From: Ovoidimarina sp963698645
GTDB taxonomy: Bacteria > Pseudomonadota > Alphaproteobacteria > Rhodobacterales > Rhodobacteraceae
Direction: 5' to 3'
Assembly: GCA_963698645.1 (NCBI GenBank)
Contig: CAVORP010000001.1
Location: 620,001-684,000, forward strand
Length of the DNA: 64,000 nt
Numbering within the stretch: position 1 is the first letter of the stretch; every line of letters begins with the position of its first letter. Position numbers and translations under genes: made by a program. Of the stretch, positions 39,532-48,465 are shown piece after piece. The notes under the pieces were generated by a model, which saw only the letters and a program-made list of their open reading frames with translations, searched no databases and had not been told where the DNA came from.

Positions 39532-41425
39532 ATGAGCTATCGTGAGGTCTATGCGGCGGCAATGGCCGATCCCGAAGGGTTCTGGATGAATGCGGCAGAT
39601 GCGATAGACTGGGACAGGCCCCCATCGAAGGCGCTGTTTGCCGAGAACGCGCCGCTCTACGAATGGTTCGTCGACGGAATGCTCAACGGCTGCTGGAATG
39701 CCGTCGACCGCCATGTCGAGGCCGGTCACGGCGACCGGATCGCGATCATCCATGACAGCCCCGTCACCGGAACCGTCCACAAGATCAGCTATGCCGAACT
39801 GCAAACCCGCGTGGCCAATCTCGCCGGCGCGCTCAAGGCCAGGGGAATCGAAAAGGGCGACCGCGTCATCATCTACATGCCCATGGTGCCCGAGGCACTC
39901 GAGGCGATGCTGGCCTGCGCCCGTTTGGGGGCGATCCACTCGGTGGTCTTCGGCGGTTTCGCCGCGCATGAGCTGGCCGTACGCATCGACGACGCAAGCC
40001 CCAAGGCGATCATCGCGGCCTCTTGCGGGATCGAACCCGGGCGCGTGGTGCATTACAAACCGCTTCTCGACGGCGCGATCGAACAGGCCACCCACAAGCC
40101 CGATTTCTGCGTGATCCTGCAACGTGATCAGGAGGTCGCCGAATTGACGCCGGGCCGCGATCTGGACTGGCACGGATTTCAGGCAGGCGTCGAACCGGCC
40201 GATTGCGTTCCGGTCGAGGGCAACCACCCCGCCTATATCCTCTACACCTCCGGTACCACCGGCCAGCCGAAGGGCGTCGTCCGCCCCACCGGCGGGCACC
40301 TCGTGGCACTGAACTGGACGATGAAAAACATCTACGACGTCGATCCCGGCGATGTGTTCTGGGCCGCCTCCGACGTGGGCTGGGTCGTGGGGCACAGCTA
40401 TATCTGCTACGCGCCGCTGGTCTACGGCGCGACCACCATCGTCTTCGAAGGCAAACCCGTGGGCACCCCCGACGCCGGAACATTCTGGCGCGTTATTCAG
40501 GACCACAAGGTGCGCGCCCTCTTTACCGCCCCCACCGCGTTCCGCGCGATCAAGCGCGACGATCCCCGGGGCGAACTGGTGGGGGATTACGACCTGTCCT
40601 CTCTCGATACGCTGTTTCTCGCGGGCGAACGGGCCGACCCCGATACGATCGACTGGGCGGCGGACAAGCTCAACGTGCCGGTCATCGACCACTGGTGGCA
40701 AACCGAAACCGGCTACGCCATCGCCGCCAACCCCATGGGGATCGAGAAATTGCCGGTGAAGGTCGGCTCGCCCTCGGTCGCCATGCCCGGCTGGGACGTG
40801 CAGATCCTCGACGAAGCCGGGTCATCCCGTCGCCGCCGGCACGCTTGGCGCCATCGCGGTGAAACTGCCGCTGCCGCCGGGCACGCTCCCGACCCTCTGG
40901 AATGCCGAAGCCCGCTATCGGAAAAGCTATCTCGAGCATTTCCCGGGCTATTACGAGACCGGCGACGCGGGCTATATCGACGACGACGGCTATCTCTACA
41001 TCATGGCGCGCACCGATGACGTGATCAACGTGGCCGGTCACCGCCTCTCCACCGGCGCGATGGAGGAAGTGCTGGCAGGGCACCCGGATGTGGCCGAATG
41101 CGCGGTGATCGGCGTCGCCGATACGCTCAAGGGCCAGTTGCCCATGGGCTTTCTCTGCCTCTCCAAGGGCGTCGACCGTGATCATTCCGAGATCGTCAGG
41201 GAATGTGTGGCCCGCGTCCGCGACCAGATCGGCCCGGTCGCGGCCTTCAAGCTTGCCACCGTCGTGGACCGGCTGCCAAAGACCCGTTCGGGCAAGATTC
41301 TGCGCGGCACCATGTCCAAGATCGCCGATGGTCAGGACTTCAAGATGCCCGCCACGATCGACGATCCCGCCATTCTCGACGAGATCCGGGAGGCGCTCGG
41401 TGGTCTTGGCTATCCCCGGACGTGA
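39532..41425 (+). CDS. prpE: Propionyl-CoA synthetase (one apparent frameshift)
   Basis: Activates propionate to propionyl-CoA with ATP. The protein (630 residues repaired) starts MSYREVYAAAMADPEGFW, has the AMP-binding loop YILYTSGTTGQPKGVVR, then WWQTETGYAI and the C-terminal KTRSGKILRGTM with the regulatory acetyl-lysine. An extra G near 40818 breaks the frame; its removal gives DEAGHPVAAGTLGA. It overlaps the CIA30 gene (GTGA). With meaB in this window it points to propionate use through methylmalonyl-CoA; the mutase itself is not here. Confidence 0.95.
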
Positions 41426-41970
41426 TCGGGCGGCGGTCCGTCTGTGCGGGGCTTGCCCTCGCCTGTCTCCCGGCATGGGCTGACCCGATGGTGATCGAGG
41501 ATTTCTCGGGCGATGCCGGGACGCGCTGGCAGTTCTTCACCGATCAGGTGATGGGCGGCGTGTCAGAAGGACAGGCCCGGATCGTTGACCATGCCGGGCG
41601 GACGGCCCTGCACCTGACCGGCACCGTCAGCACCGCCAATCGGGGCGGCTTCATCCAGGCCCGGCGCGACCTGCCCGAAGGCCTGCCGCCCTCTGCCACC
41701 GGGATCGGTATCGATCACAGCGGCGATGGCGGGATCTACTACATTCACCTGCGCACCACCCGCACGGTCCTCCCCTGGCAGTTCTTTCAGGCGGCATTCC
41801 AGACCGGGCCGGACTGGCAGGAAACCCGCCTGCCCTTCGACGCATTCACCGCCAAGGGTCGCGGTCTCCGCGCACCGCTTCGCCCCGCCGAGATCCGCAG
41901 CATCGCCATCGCCGCCTATGGCCGCGATCATCAGGCGGATGTCAAAGTGGCCCGTCTCGCCACTTTCTGA
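41422..41970 (+). CDS. CIA30 family (NADH:ubiquinone oxidoreductase intermediate-associated) protein
   Basis: A 182-residue predicted exported protein: signal-like CAGLALACLPAWA then MVIEDFSGDAGTRWQFFTDQVMGGVSEG and STANRGGFIQARRDL, the CIA30 galactose-binding-like fold. The eukaryotic CIA30 helps complex I assembly, but bacterial members are of unknown role and this one appears exported. It starts at a GTG overlapping the prpE stop. Confidence 0.82.
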   Translation: MIGRRSVCAGLALACLPAWADPMVIEDFSGDAGTRWQFFTDQVMGGVSEGQARIVDHAGRTALHLTGTVSTANRGGFIQARRDLPEGLPPSATGIGIDHSGDGGIYYIHLRTTRTVLPWQFFQAAFQTGPDWQETRLPFDAFTAKGRGLRAPLRPAEIRSIAIAAYGRDHQADVKVARLATF

Positions 41971-41975
41971 TCCGC

Positions 41976-42744
41976 TCAGGCGAATTGCTCGCGCGTCAGC
42001 CGTTCCTCAAGACCATGTCCGGGGTCGAACAGGATCCGGTGACGGACGCTGGGCTCCGACCGGATATCCACGACCGCCACATTCGCGCACCGACCGGCCG
42101 TCGGCATCGGCCATCACCGGTCGCTTACCCGGATCCATCGCCTCGAACCGGACATGCGCCGATTTCGGCAGGATCGCCCCCCGCCAGCGCCGCGGGCGAA
42201 AGGCCGCGACGGCGGTCAGCGCCAGAACCTCCGACCCGATCGGCAGGATCGGCCCGTGAGCGGAATAGTTATAGGCCGTCGATCCCGCCGGCGTGCACAC
42301 CAGCGCCCCGTCACAGACCAGTTCCTCCATTCGCACCTTGCCATCGACCGTGATCCGCAACCGCGCCGCCTGCGGCCCCGCCCGCAACAGCGATACCTCG
42401 TTGATCGCCAGCGCCTTGTGCACCGTCCCGTCGACGCATGTGGCTTCCATCGACAGCGGATTGATGACCTCTTCCTCCGCCGCCCGAAGACGCTCGATCA
42501 GCCCCTCCTCGGCAAATTCGTTCATCAGGAAGCCGATCGTGCCGCAATTCATCCCATAGACCGGTGCGTCGATATCCATTGTTCCGTGCAGCGTCTGAAG
42601 CATGAACCCGTCACCACCGAGGGCCACGATCACATCCGCCTTCTCGGGCGCCGTATCGCCATAGATTTCGACCAGCGCGCGCCGGGCCTCCTGCGCGATC
42701 TCGGTCTCGCTTGCCTCGAAGGCGATGGTTTCGATATGCCGCAT
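41976..42744 (-). CDS. nadK: NAD kinase (one apparent frameshift)
   Basis: Phosphorylates NAD to NADP. The repaired protein has 255 residues. The catalytic VALGGDGFMLQTLH (GGDG), YGMNCGTIGFLMNE and the DGALVCTPAGSTAYNYSA motif are present. The frame breaks near 42085; removing one C joins GRSVR to NVAVVDIRSEPSVRHR and the protein ends at the TGA of 41976-41978, 5 bases from the convergent CIA30 stop. Confidence 0.95.
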
Positions 42745-42892
42745 CGGCGTCCTTTCCCGGTCACGTGTCCCGACATTGACCGCACGGCCGCGAAACGCAA
42801 GGGCGCGCCCGCCGGACAGGGCGTCGTTTTCCCGCCTTTTGCAATCCGGGATTTGGCGCTATGTGAAGCCGCAACGCCACAGGAGACCTGTC

Positions 42893-44188
42893 ATGAACGC
42901 CCCTCACCGCGATACCGGCTTTTTCACCGAACCCCTCTCCAGCCGCGACCCCGAGCTTTTCGGAGCGATCCGCAAGGAGCTGGGCCGCCAGCAGAACGAG
43001 ATCGAGCTGATCGCTTCGGAAAACATCGTCTCGGCGGCGGTGATGGAGGCGCAGGGCTCCGTCATGACCAACAAATATGCCGAAGGATATCCCGGGCGGC
43101 GGTATTACGGCGGTTGCGAATATGTGGATATCGCCGAAACGCTGGCGATCGACCGGGCGTGCCAGCTCTTCGGTTGCGGTTTCGCCAACGTCCAGCCGAA
43201 TTCGGGAAGTCAGGCCAACCAGGGCGTGTTCCAGGCCCTGCTGAAACCGGGTGATACGATCCTTGGCATGAGCCTTGATGCCGGTGGCCACCTGACCCAC
43301 GGAGCAAAGCCCAACCAGTCGGGCAAATGGTTCAACGCGGTGCAATACGGCGTCCGCAAGGATGACCTCACCATCGACTACGACCAGATCGCCGAACTGG
43401 CCAACCTGCACAAACCGCAGATGCTCATCGCCGGTGGCTCGGCGATCCCCCGCGTGATCGACTTCGCCAAGATGCGCGAGATTGCCGACAGCGTGGGCGC
43501 CTATCTCCTGGCCGATATCGCCCATTACGCCGGGCTGATCGCGGCGGGTCTCTATCCTTCGCCCTTCCCCCATGTCCATGTGGCCACCACGACGACGCAC
43601 AAGACATTGCGCGGCCCCCGCGGCGGCATGATCCTCACGAATGACGAGGCGCTGGCCAAGAAGTTCAACTCGGCCATCTTCCCGGGCATTCAGGGCGGCC
43701 CCCTGATGCACGTGATCGCCGCCAAGGCCGTTGCCTTTGGCGAGGCCCTGCGCCCCGAATTCAAATCCTATCAGGCCCAGGTGATCCGGAACGCCCAGGC
43801 TCTGGCCGATCAACTGGTGAAGGGCGGGCTCGATATCGTCACCGGCGGCACCGACAGCCACCTGATGCTGGTCGACCTGCGTCCGAAGGGCGTCAAGGGC
43901 AACGATACCGAAACTGCTCTGGGCCGGGCCAACATCACCTGCAACAAGAACGGCATTCCCTTCGATACCGAGAAACCGACGATCACAAGCGGCGTCCGGC
44001 TGGGCACGCCCGCAGGCACCACACGCGGCTTCGGCGACGCCGAGTTCCGCCAGATCGGTGACTGGATCGTCCGGGTCGTGGACGGGCTTGCCGCCAATGG
44101 CGCCGATGCCAACGGCGATGTCGAGGCCGCGGTCAAATCCGAAGTGCTTGAGCTTTGCGGGCGCTTCCCGATCTATCCCGGCATGTAA
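42893..44188 (+). CDS. glyA: Serine hydroxymethyltransferase
   Basis: Interconverts serine and glycine with tetrahydrofolate. The 431-residue protein starts at 42893 (MNAPHRDTGFFTEPLSS) with an AGGAGA site; an upstream in-frame start at 42725 is open but not family-like. ELIASENIVSAAVMEAQGS, the PLP lysine in TTTTHKTLRGPRGG and the C-terminal NKNGIPFDTEKP are typical. Intact. A hairpin terminator follows. Confidence 0.97.
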   Translation: MNAPHRDTGFFTEPLSSRDPELFGAIRKELGRQQNEIELIASENIVSAAVMEAQGSVMTNKYAEGYPGRRYYGGCEYVDIAETLAIDRACQLFGCGFANVQPNSGSQANQGVFQALLKPGDTILGMSLDAGGHLTHGAKPNQSGKWFNAVQYGVRKDDLTIDYDQIAELANLHKPQMLIAGGSAIPRVIDFAKMREIADSVGAYLLADIAHYAGLIAAGLYPSPFPHVHVATTTTHKTLRGPRGGMILTNDEALAKKFNSAIFPGIQGGPLMHVIAAKAVAFGEALRPEFKSYQAQVIRNAQALADQLVKGGLDIVTGGTDSHLMLVDLRPKGVKGNDTETALGRANITCNKNGIPFDTEKPTITSGVRLGTPAGTTRGFGDAEFRQIGDWIVRVVDGLAANGADANGDVEAAVKSEVLELCGRFPIYPGM

Positions 44189-44194
44189 AGACAA

Positions 44195-44220
44195 GGGCGC
44201 AGGCCCCAGCGCCTGCGCCC
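44195..44220 (+). terminator. Hairpin after glyA
   Basis: A perfect 10-bp stem GGGCGCAGGC / GCCTGCGCCC with a 6-base loop, 6 bases after the glyA stop. There is no clear T-tract, but the position and stability suggest a terminator. Confidence 0.6.
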
Positions 44221-44273
44221 CCACCTGCGCCCCGTCGCTGGCCAAAGCCACGAACGCGCGGTATCTCTCGGCC

Positions 44274-45020
44274 ATGCTCAACACTGTCCTCACGGAAACA
44301 GACCCGACCCTGCCGCCCGTCCTGATCGCGCACGGTCTCTACGGGTCTGCCCGGAATTGGGGCGCCATCGCCAAACGCCTGTCCGACAGCTTCCGCATCT
44401 CCGCCGTCGACATGCGCAACCACGGCGAAAGTCCGCGGGCCGACACCCAGACCTATTTCGACATGGCCGGCGACCTCGCCCTTGCGATCCCGGACCGCGC
44501 CCATGTGGTCGGCCACTCCATGGGCGGTAAAGCCGCCATGGTGCTGGCCCTGACCCACCCGGACAAGATCGACCGCCTTGTCATCGCCGATATCGCGCCC
44601 GTCACCTATGGCCACACCCAGCTTCATCTGATCGACGCGATGCGCCGGATCGACCTGTCGGGGATCGAAACGCGCGGCGATGCCGACCGCCAACTGGCCC
44701 CCCTCGTGGCCGAAGATGCGGTCCGCGCCTTCCTGCTGCAATCGCTTGACGTCAAGGCACGCCGCTGGCGGCTCAACCTCGATGTACTGGCCCGCGAAAT
44801 GCCCGGCATCATCGGCTTTCCCGAAGTGACCGGATCCTTCGAGGGCCCCACGCTGTTTCTCTCGGGCGGCGAAAGCGACTATGTCCGCCCCGAACACCGC
44901 GATCGAATCAAATCCCTCTTCCCCAAGGCGAAATTCGCCAAGATCCCTGGCGCCGGGCATTGGCTTCACGCCGAAAAGCCGCGCGAATTCGAAGCGGCCC
45001 TGCGCGCCTTTCTCATCTGA
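44274..45020 (+). CDS. Alpha/beta-fold hydrolase (YbfF-like esterase)
   Basis: A 248-residue soluble hydrolase. The oxyanion region LIAHGLYGSARNW, the nucleophile elbow VVGHSMGGKAAM (Ser), and C-terminal GAGHWLHAEKP (His) are seen, with the Asp expected in the SGGESDYV segment. The pattern is that of YbfF/ABHD11-type acyl-thioesterase/esterase proteins. Start at 44274 (MLNTVLTETD) after an open upstream frame. Confidence 0.88.
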   Translation: MLNTVLTETDPTLPPVLIAHGLYGSARNWGAIAKRLSDSFRISAVDMRNHGESPRADTQTYFDMAGDLALAIPDRAHVVGHSMGGKAAMVLALTHPDKIDRLVIADIAPVTYGHTQLHLIDAMRRIDLSGIETRGDADRQLAPLVAEDAVRAFLLQSLDVKARRWRLNLDVLAREMPGIIGFPEVTGSFEGPTLFLSGGESDYVRPEHRDRIKSLFPKAKFAKIPGAGHWLHAEKPREFEAALRAFLI

Positions 45021-45084
45021 CAGCTCTGGCCACTGTCCGCGAAGCCGCTAGGGTCGTTTGCGACACCAAGGCAGGGAGAGCCGC

Positions 45085-45501
45085 ATGAGCTGGTCAATTC
45101 ATCACGTCAACCTGGAAACCCGCGACGTCCGCCGCGCCGCGGCCTTCTACAGCGCCATTCTGGGGATGACCGAGGCACAATGGGAATTCCCCGAAAGCCG
45201 CGGCTACATCCCCGCCGCCCCCGACAGGCTGGCCCTGTTCAAGGATGGGCGGCAAAGCCATACCGGCCTGCACCTGATCAAGCCCGACCCGGACTTCGCG
45301 ACGAAGAACAACCTCACCCACAATCCGTCAGTGGGCGGCCATGTGGCGATCGAGGTGGATGACCTCAAGGCGGTCTGCGCCCGGCTCGACGCCGCCGGAA
45401 TCCGCTATTCCGATGCGGGCGTCTTTGCCATCCCCGGGGTCTGGAACGTCTATGTCGAAGACCCCGAAGGCAACCTTCTGGAAATCAACCAGCGGGTCTG
45501 A
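45085..45501 (+). CDS. VOC family (glyoxalase/dioxygenase-fold) protein
   Basis: A 138-residue protein with two beta-alpha-beta-beta-beta units: SIHHVNLETRDVRRAAAFYSAILGM at the start (His metal ligand) and GGHVAIEVDDLKAVCARLDAAGI in the second half, ending NVYVEDPEGNLLEINQRV with the Glu ligand. This is the usual single-chain VOC architecture. The reaction cannot be named. Start at 45085 after GGGAGAG. Confidence 0.88.
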   Translation: MSWSIHHVNLETRDVRRAAAFYSAILGMTEAQWEFPESRGYIPAAPDRLALFKDGRQSHTGLHLIKPDPDFATKNNLTHNPSVGGHVAIEVDDLKAVCARLDAAGIRYSDAGVFAIPGVWNVYVEDPEGNLLEINQRV

Positions 45502-45609
45502 CAGGCGCCCCCGCCCTGCAAATAGAGAGCTGCGGCCCTTCCACCACAGTCCCTGACCATTTTCGGTAAATCTTGCGGAAATCGGTGTGATCGCCACGAC
45601 ATCTTGTTG

Positions 45610-45711
45610 ATCTGCGCCGCAGATGCGTGTACGTCTGCGACCACAGGTGCATAGACGCGGTAATGCATATTCTGACGGCGGGGCCCGATTGCCATTGGCG
45701 ACCGGGCCCCG
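45610..45711 (+). ncRNA. Possible small structured RNA with terminator-like end
   Basis: ATCTGCG-C-CGCAGAT (45610-45624) is a perfect inverted repeat. A second hairpin has a perfect 9-bp stem, CGGGGCCCG (45679-45687) and CGGGCCCCG (45703-45711), with an inner GCC/GGC pair, followed by GTTCCGTTTA. This is the layout of a small RNA ending in a terminator, but I see no clear promoter and know no matching family. Confidence 0.3.
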
Positions 45712-45930
45712 TTCCGTTTAACCGGGCTGTTTGGAAAGTGGCGTTGCGCCACAGGAAAAGGCGCCAGGTGCTCAGACGCGGTCTTCGCATTGTGCCGAAA
45801 CACATCCTGACGCCTTCCTGAACTGACCGCCCTTGCGGGTGTCTGGCCCAGCGCTTCGGGCCTTGCGACCCTCCGCTGCCGGTTCCGGCCCGAAAGCCTT
45901 TCCCGACCCGCCTCGACCCTAAGGTTGCTG

Positions 45931-46061
45931 CCCTCCCGGTCCACGTCCGAAGACCCGTCCCGTTCCTGCCGCCCCCCCTGAACCCATCGCGTTCCGGTTC
46001 CGAGTTCCGAGGACCTTCCCCATCCCGCTCTGGCCCCGCGGGCCGTTGCGTCCCGCTCCGG
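45931..46061. repeat. Iterated GC-rich motif (about five copies)
   Basis: Variants of CCCRTCCCGYTCYGG start at about 45931 (weaker), 45954, 45983, 46018 and 46048, spaced 23-35 bases apart in the same orientation. Spacing is not constant, so it is not a simple tandem duplication. It lies 84 bases before the DnaA-box-like cluster, an iteron-like layout. Confidence 0.5.
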
Positions 46062-46144
46062 TTCAAAGAACCTTCGCGATAGCCAGACGGTCACAAATCA
46101 TGGCCCACCGCACAAGAAAATAGCACTGCAGCATGGATTTTTCT

Positions 46145-46230
46145 TGGGGATAACCTGTTGGCATGCTTGGGGAATTCGCTGTGGATAACTGCGGGTTTCG
46201 ACGCCGGATCAGGGCCTTGCCGGTGGATAA
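46145..46230 (-). promoter_or_regulatory. Cluster of three DnaA-box-like 9-mers
   Basis: On the minus strand: TTATCCCCA (46145-46153), the perfect box TTATCCACA (46180-46188) and TTATCCACC (46222-46230), all in one orientation and 35 and 42 bases apart. An A/T-rich patch (46112-46146) adjoins. No dnaA or rep gene is in the window. The cluster may bind DnaA at an origin, a titration site or a promoter. Confidence 0.55.
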
Positions 46231-46361
46231 CCCGGGCCCCCGCCACGCCCCCCGAAAACGCCGCTCTTTCTGCACCTGCAAAGGCCTGTTCGCCGCCGCG
46301 CGGCTCTGGACCCGGGGCGAAAGACCCGCCAGACTGCCGCGACTTACCCCGGAGACAGCCC

Positions 46362-46508
46362 ATGACGCCCCGACTGATTCTCGCCCTCGCCCTTCTGGCC
46401 GCCACCCAGACGCTCACCGCCTGCGCGCCCGTCGCCATCGGCGCCGCCGGGGCGATCATCGCCGATGAGGTGATGGAGAACGAAGGCGGCGGCGACGGGC
46501 TGTTCTGA
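46362..46508 (+). CDS. Small lipoprotein (48 aa)
   Basis: Starts MTPRLILALALLAATQ and has a lipobox LTAC with the Cys at about residue 21, followed by APVAIGAAGAIIADEVMEN and an acidic Gly-rich end. A CGGAGA site precedes the ATG. Similar small lipoproteins occur in Rhodobacteraceae, role unknown. A lipid-anchored peptide is likely. Confidence 0.75.
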   Translation: MTPRLILALALLAATQTLTACAPVAIGAAGAIIADEVMENEGGGDGLF

Positions 46509-46581
46509 CGCCCGTCACCCCACCGAAAACGCGAGGCGCCGGGCGCACCGGCGCAACGCAAGAACCCCCGTTCAGAACCGG

Positions 46582-47010
46582 TCAGGGCCGGATATAGGCA
46601 TAGCCCTGTTCCTGCAGCTCGATCAGCCGCACCACGCCCGACGGCGTGATCTTCGCCTCCGACATCAGTTCGATCTCGTGCCCGGCCTTCTTCTGCATCG
46701 CGTTCAGCGTGTTGCCGCAGGCCGAAAAGCTCAGGTTCTCCATCTCGAGGCTCATGGACGACACCCGCTGCTCCACCGGTGACGCGCCGGGGATGAACAT
46801 GTTGAGCCCCGGCCCATAGGCCACCAGCTCGATGGTCACGGTATCGCCCTGGGACGCGTAATAGGCGCTGACATTCTGCGCGTTGTTCAGCGCCATGTTC
46901 ATCACCTGCGGATCGTTCTCGTCCACATGGATCGCGACGTGATGCGCCTGCCCTTCGGCAAAGGCCTGCGTCGCAAGGGCGATGGCGGCGGCGGCGACAA
47001 GGTATTTCAT
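46582..47010 (-). CDS. Exported DsrE-family protein
   Basis: A 142-residue protein with a signal peptide (MKYLVAAAAIALATQAFA, cleavage before EGQ). The mature part has VDENDPQVMNMALNNAQNV and IELVAYGPGLNMFIPG, then FSACGNTL with the single conserved Cys of DsrE-type sulfur-related proteins. A sulfur or redox role in the periplasm is inferred only from the fold. Start at 47010 preferred over an open upstream one at 47052. Confidence 0.85.
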   Translation of the reverse strand: MKYLVAAAAIALATQAFAEGQAHHVAIHVDENDPQVMNMALNNAQNVSAYYASQGDTVTIELVAYGPGLNMFIPGASPVEQRVSSMSLEMENLSFSACGNTLNAMQKKAGHEIELMSEAKITPSGVVRLIELQEQGYAYIRP

Positions 47011-48465
47011 GATGGGTCTCCTCCCGGTTGTGGGGAGGAGCCTAGCATGCATTTTGATATGTGCATGTGTTTTTGTGGGGAGATGCCGGGATCTCGCAAC
47101 GGACTGTCGTCAAAGGCATGATTACCGGTCCCAGCACTTTCGCCCTTGCAACCGCGATGGAAGACGTGCCAAGAGGCCATACGCGCCGACTCCTGCGCGA
47201 GGCAGGGTGCGGTCAGCAGTGATGCATGTGGCTGATTCGTTACGCTGACAGCATGCTCGACAGCAATGTCGGGATCAGTTGTTGAGTGATGATTGCGATC
47301 ACGAGCACCTATCTTTACCGCTTATCAACAATCCGCACCTTCTCTGACCCTACTCGGATATTGATCTTACATCTCCTACAAGTGAATTGAAGAGACCGCC
47401 CTTAACGGAGCTGATCGCTTTTCGCTGGCTTGCTCGGAATGAGGGAACAATGATTCCCAATACAGGAAAAGACGTTGAGCATGAACTCCATCGGTCTCCA
47501 ACATCATGAAGTTCAATCACACCGAGTAGATCGATGTACTCTCACATCTTCCTTCACTAGTAAGCCTCCTGAGCAAATATGAATTCAGAAATCGCGTGAC
47601 GTATTCTAGTCCTGAAAGGGCCAATCAGTAATTAAGATATGTCCCTGTAATTCCTTCAATCCGACCATTTGAGACATAGATGTAGGCCGCATGTATTCTC
47701 ATAGGCGACCTCGAATAAAGCTTTGCGACTGTTCATCCGTGAACAAAGTAGCATCGTATGGCCAGATCATGCTCAATATCGATCGACTGTATTTCACTAT
47801 CAATCTGAAGTCCGAGCTGTATGAACCGAAGATCGGAACCATCATTGACGAACTTACAGTGATCCCGCTGCCTGTATCCATTACTGAGAATCTAGCAACT
47901 CGTGCACGCAATCGGCCACTTTTGTTCCATCCAAGTAGCCGTGTCATACGACAGGCAATCGTAGTACATTTCCTTATCTGAACCAAACGTGGAGCATATC
48001 CGAGAAGACACATCCAACTTCTCGCACATTGGTACTACCCGACGTATAATCCTCACAGAATAGTATCGAAAAGCCATTGGGGACTTGAATCTACGATTCA
48101 AGAATGATCGAACGCGAATAAGTCTCAAGATGGCGTAGATTGAGAACTATAAGTCTTTGGACTCTCATTGTTTAGCACTAGAACGACACTTTGAGTCTTG
48201 ACTCACGTCCGGACATGAAGTGTGCAAAAGACACATTACTAGCCAAACGATATCGCCTGACATCAACTTTGGCTTCAGATAGGGGAGATGACTTGAAAGC
48301 GGTCTTTCGCATCGAATCGCGAATATGAATAGGATTTTGCCAGTAGCTCGCCAATTCGCCATCGCGCCGAGATTCGCAGACTCCTGGAGGTGATTTGAGT
48401 GTTCAGAATCAGAACTTCCATCGTTGTAGCGCATTTAATACAGCGAAGGCACTGGACCAGACCGC
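47011..48465. other. Low-GC island without recognisable gene
   Basis: From about 47240 to 48465 base composition drops sharply (for example 26 of 60 G+C at 47521-47580, against about 65% around it), then rises abruptly at the lepA stop. Stop codons occur in all frames. The longest open stretches are 96 codons (47691-47981, plus) and 104 codons (47699-48013, minus), overlapping each other, and neither resembles a known family. The stretch could be acquired DNA with a decayed gene or a gene broken by indels. A TTATCAACA DnaA-box variant is at 47322-47330. Confidence 0.6.

Larger units (their letters stand above)
45502..46361. other. 860-bp non-coding region with structured elements
   Basis: I find no convincing gene here. 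A 214-codon open frame exists on the minus strand (to 46094), but it is a GC-rich low-complexity reading without recognisable motifs. The region contains a possible structured RNA (45600-45715), an iterated 13-15-nt motif (45931-46061) and three DnaA-box-like 9-mers (46145-46230). It therefore looks regulatory or origin-like. Confidence 0.55.

Noticed and set aside
45450..46094. 214-codon open frame on the minus strand
   Set aside because: It overlaps the end of the VOC gene and the iterated motif, is Arg/Gly-rich and has no recognisable motif; more likely a chance frame.
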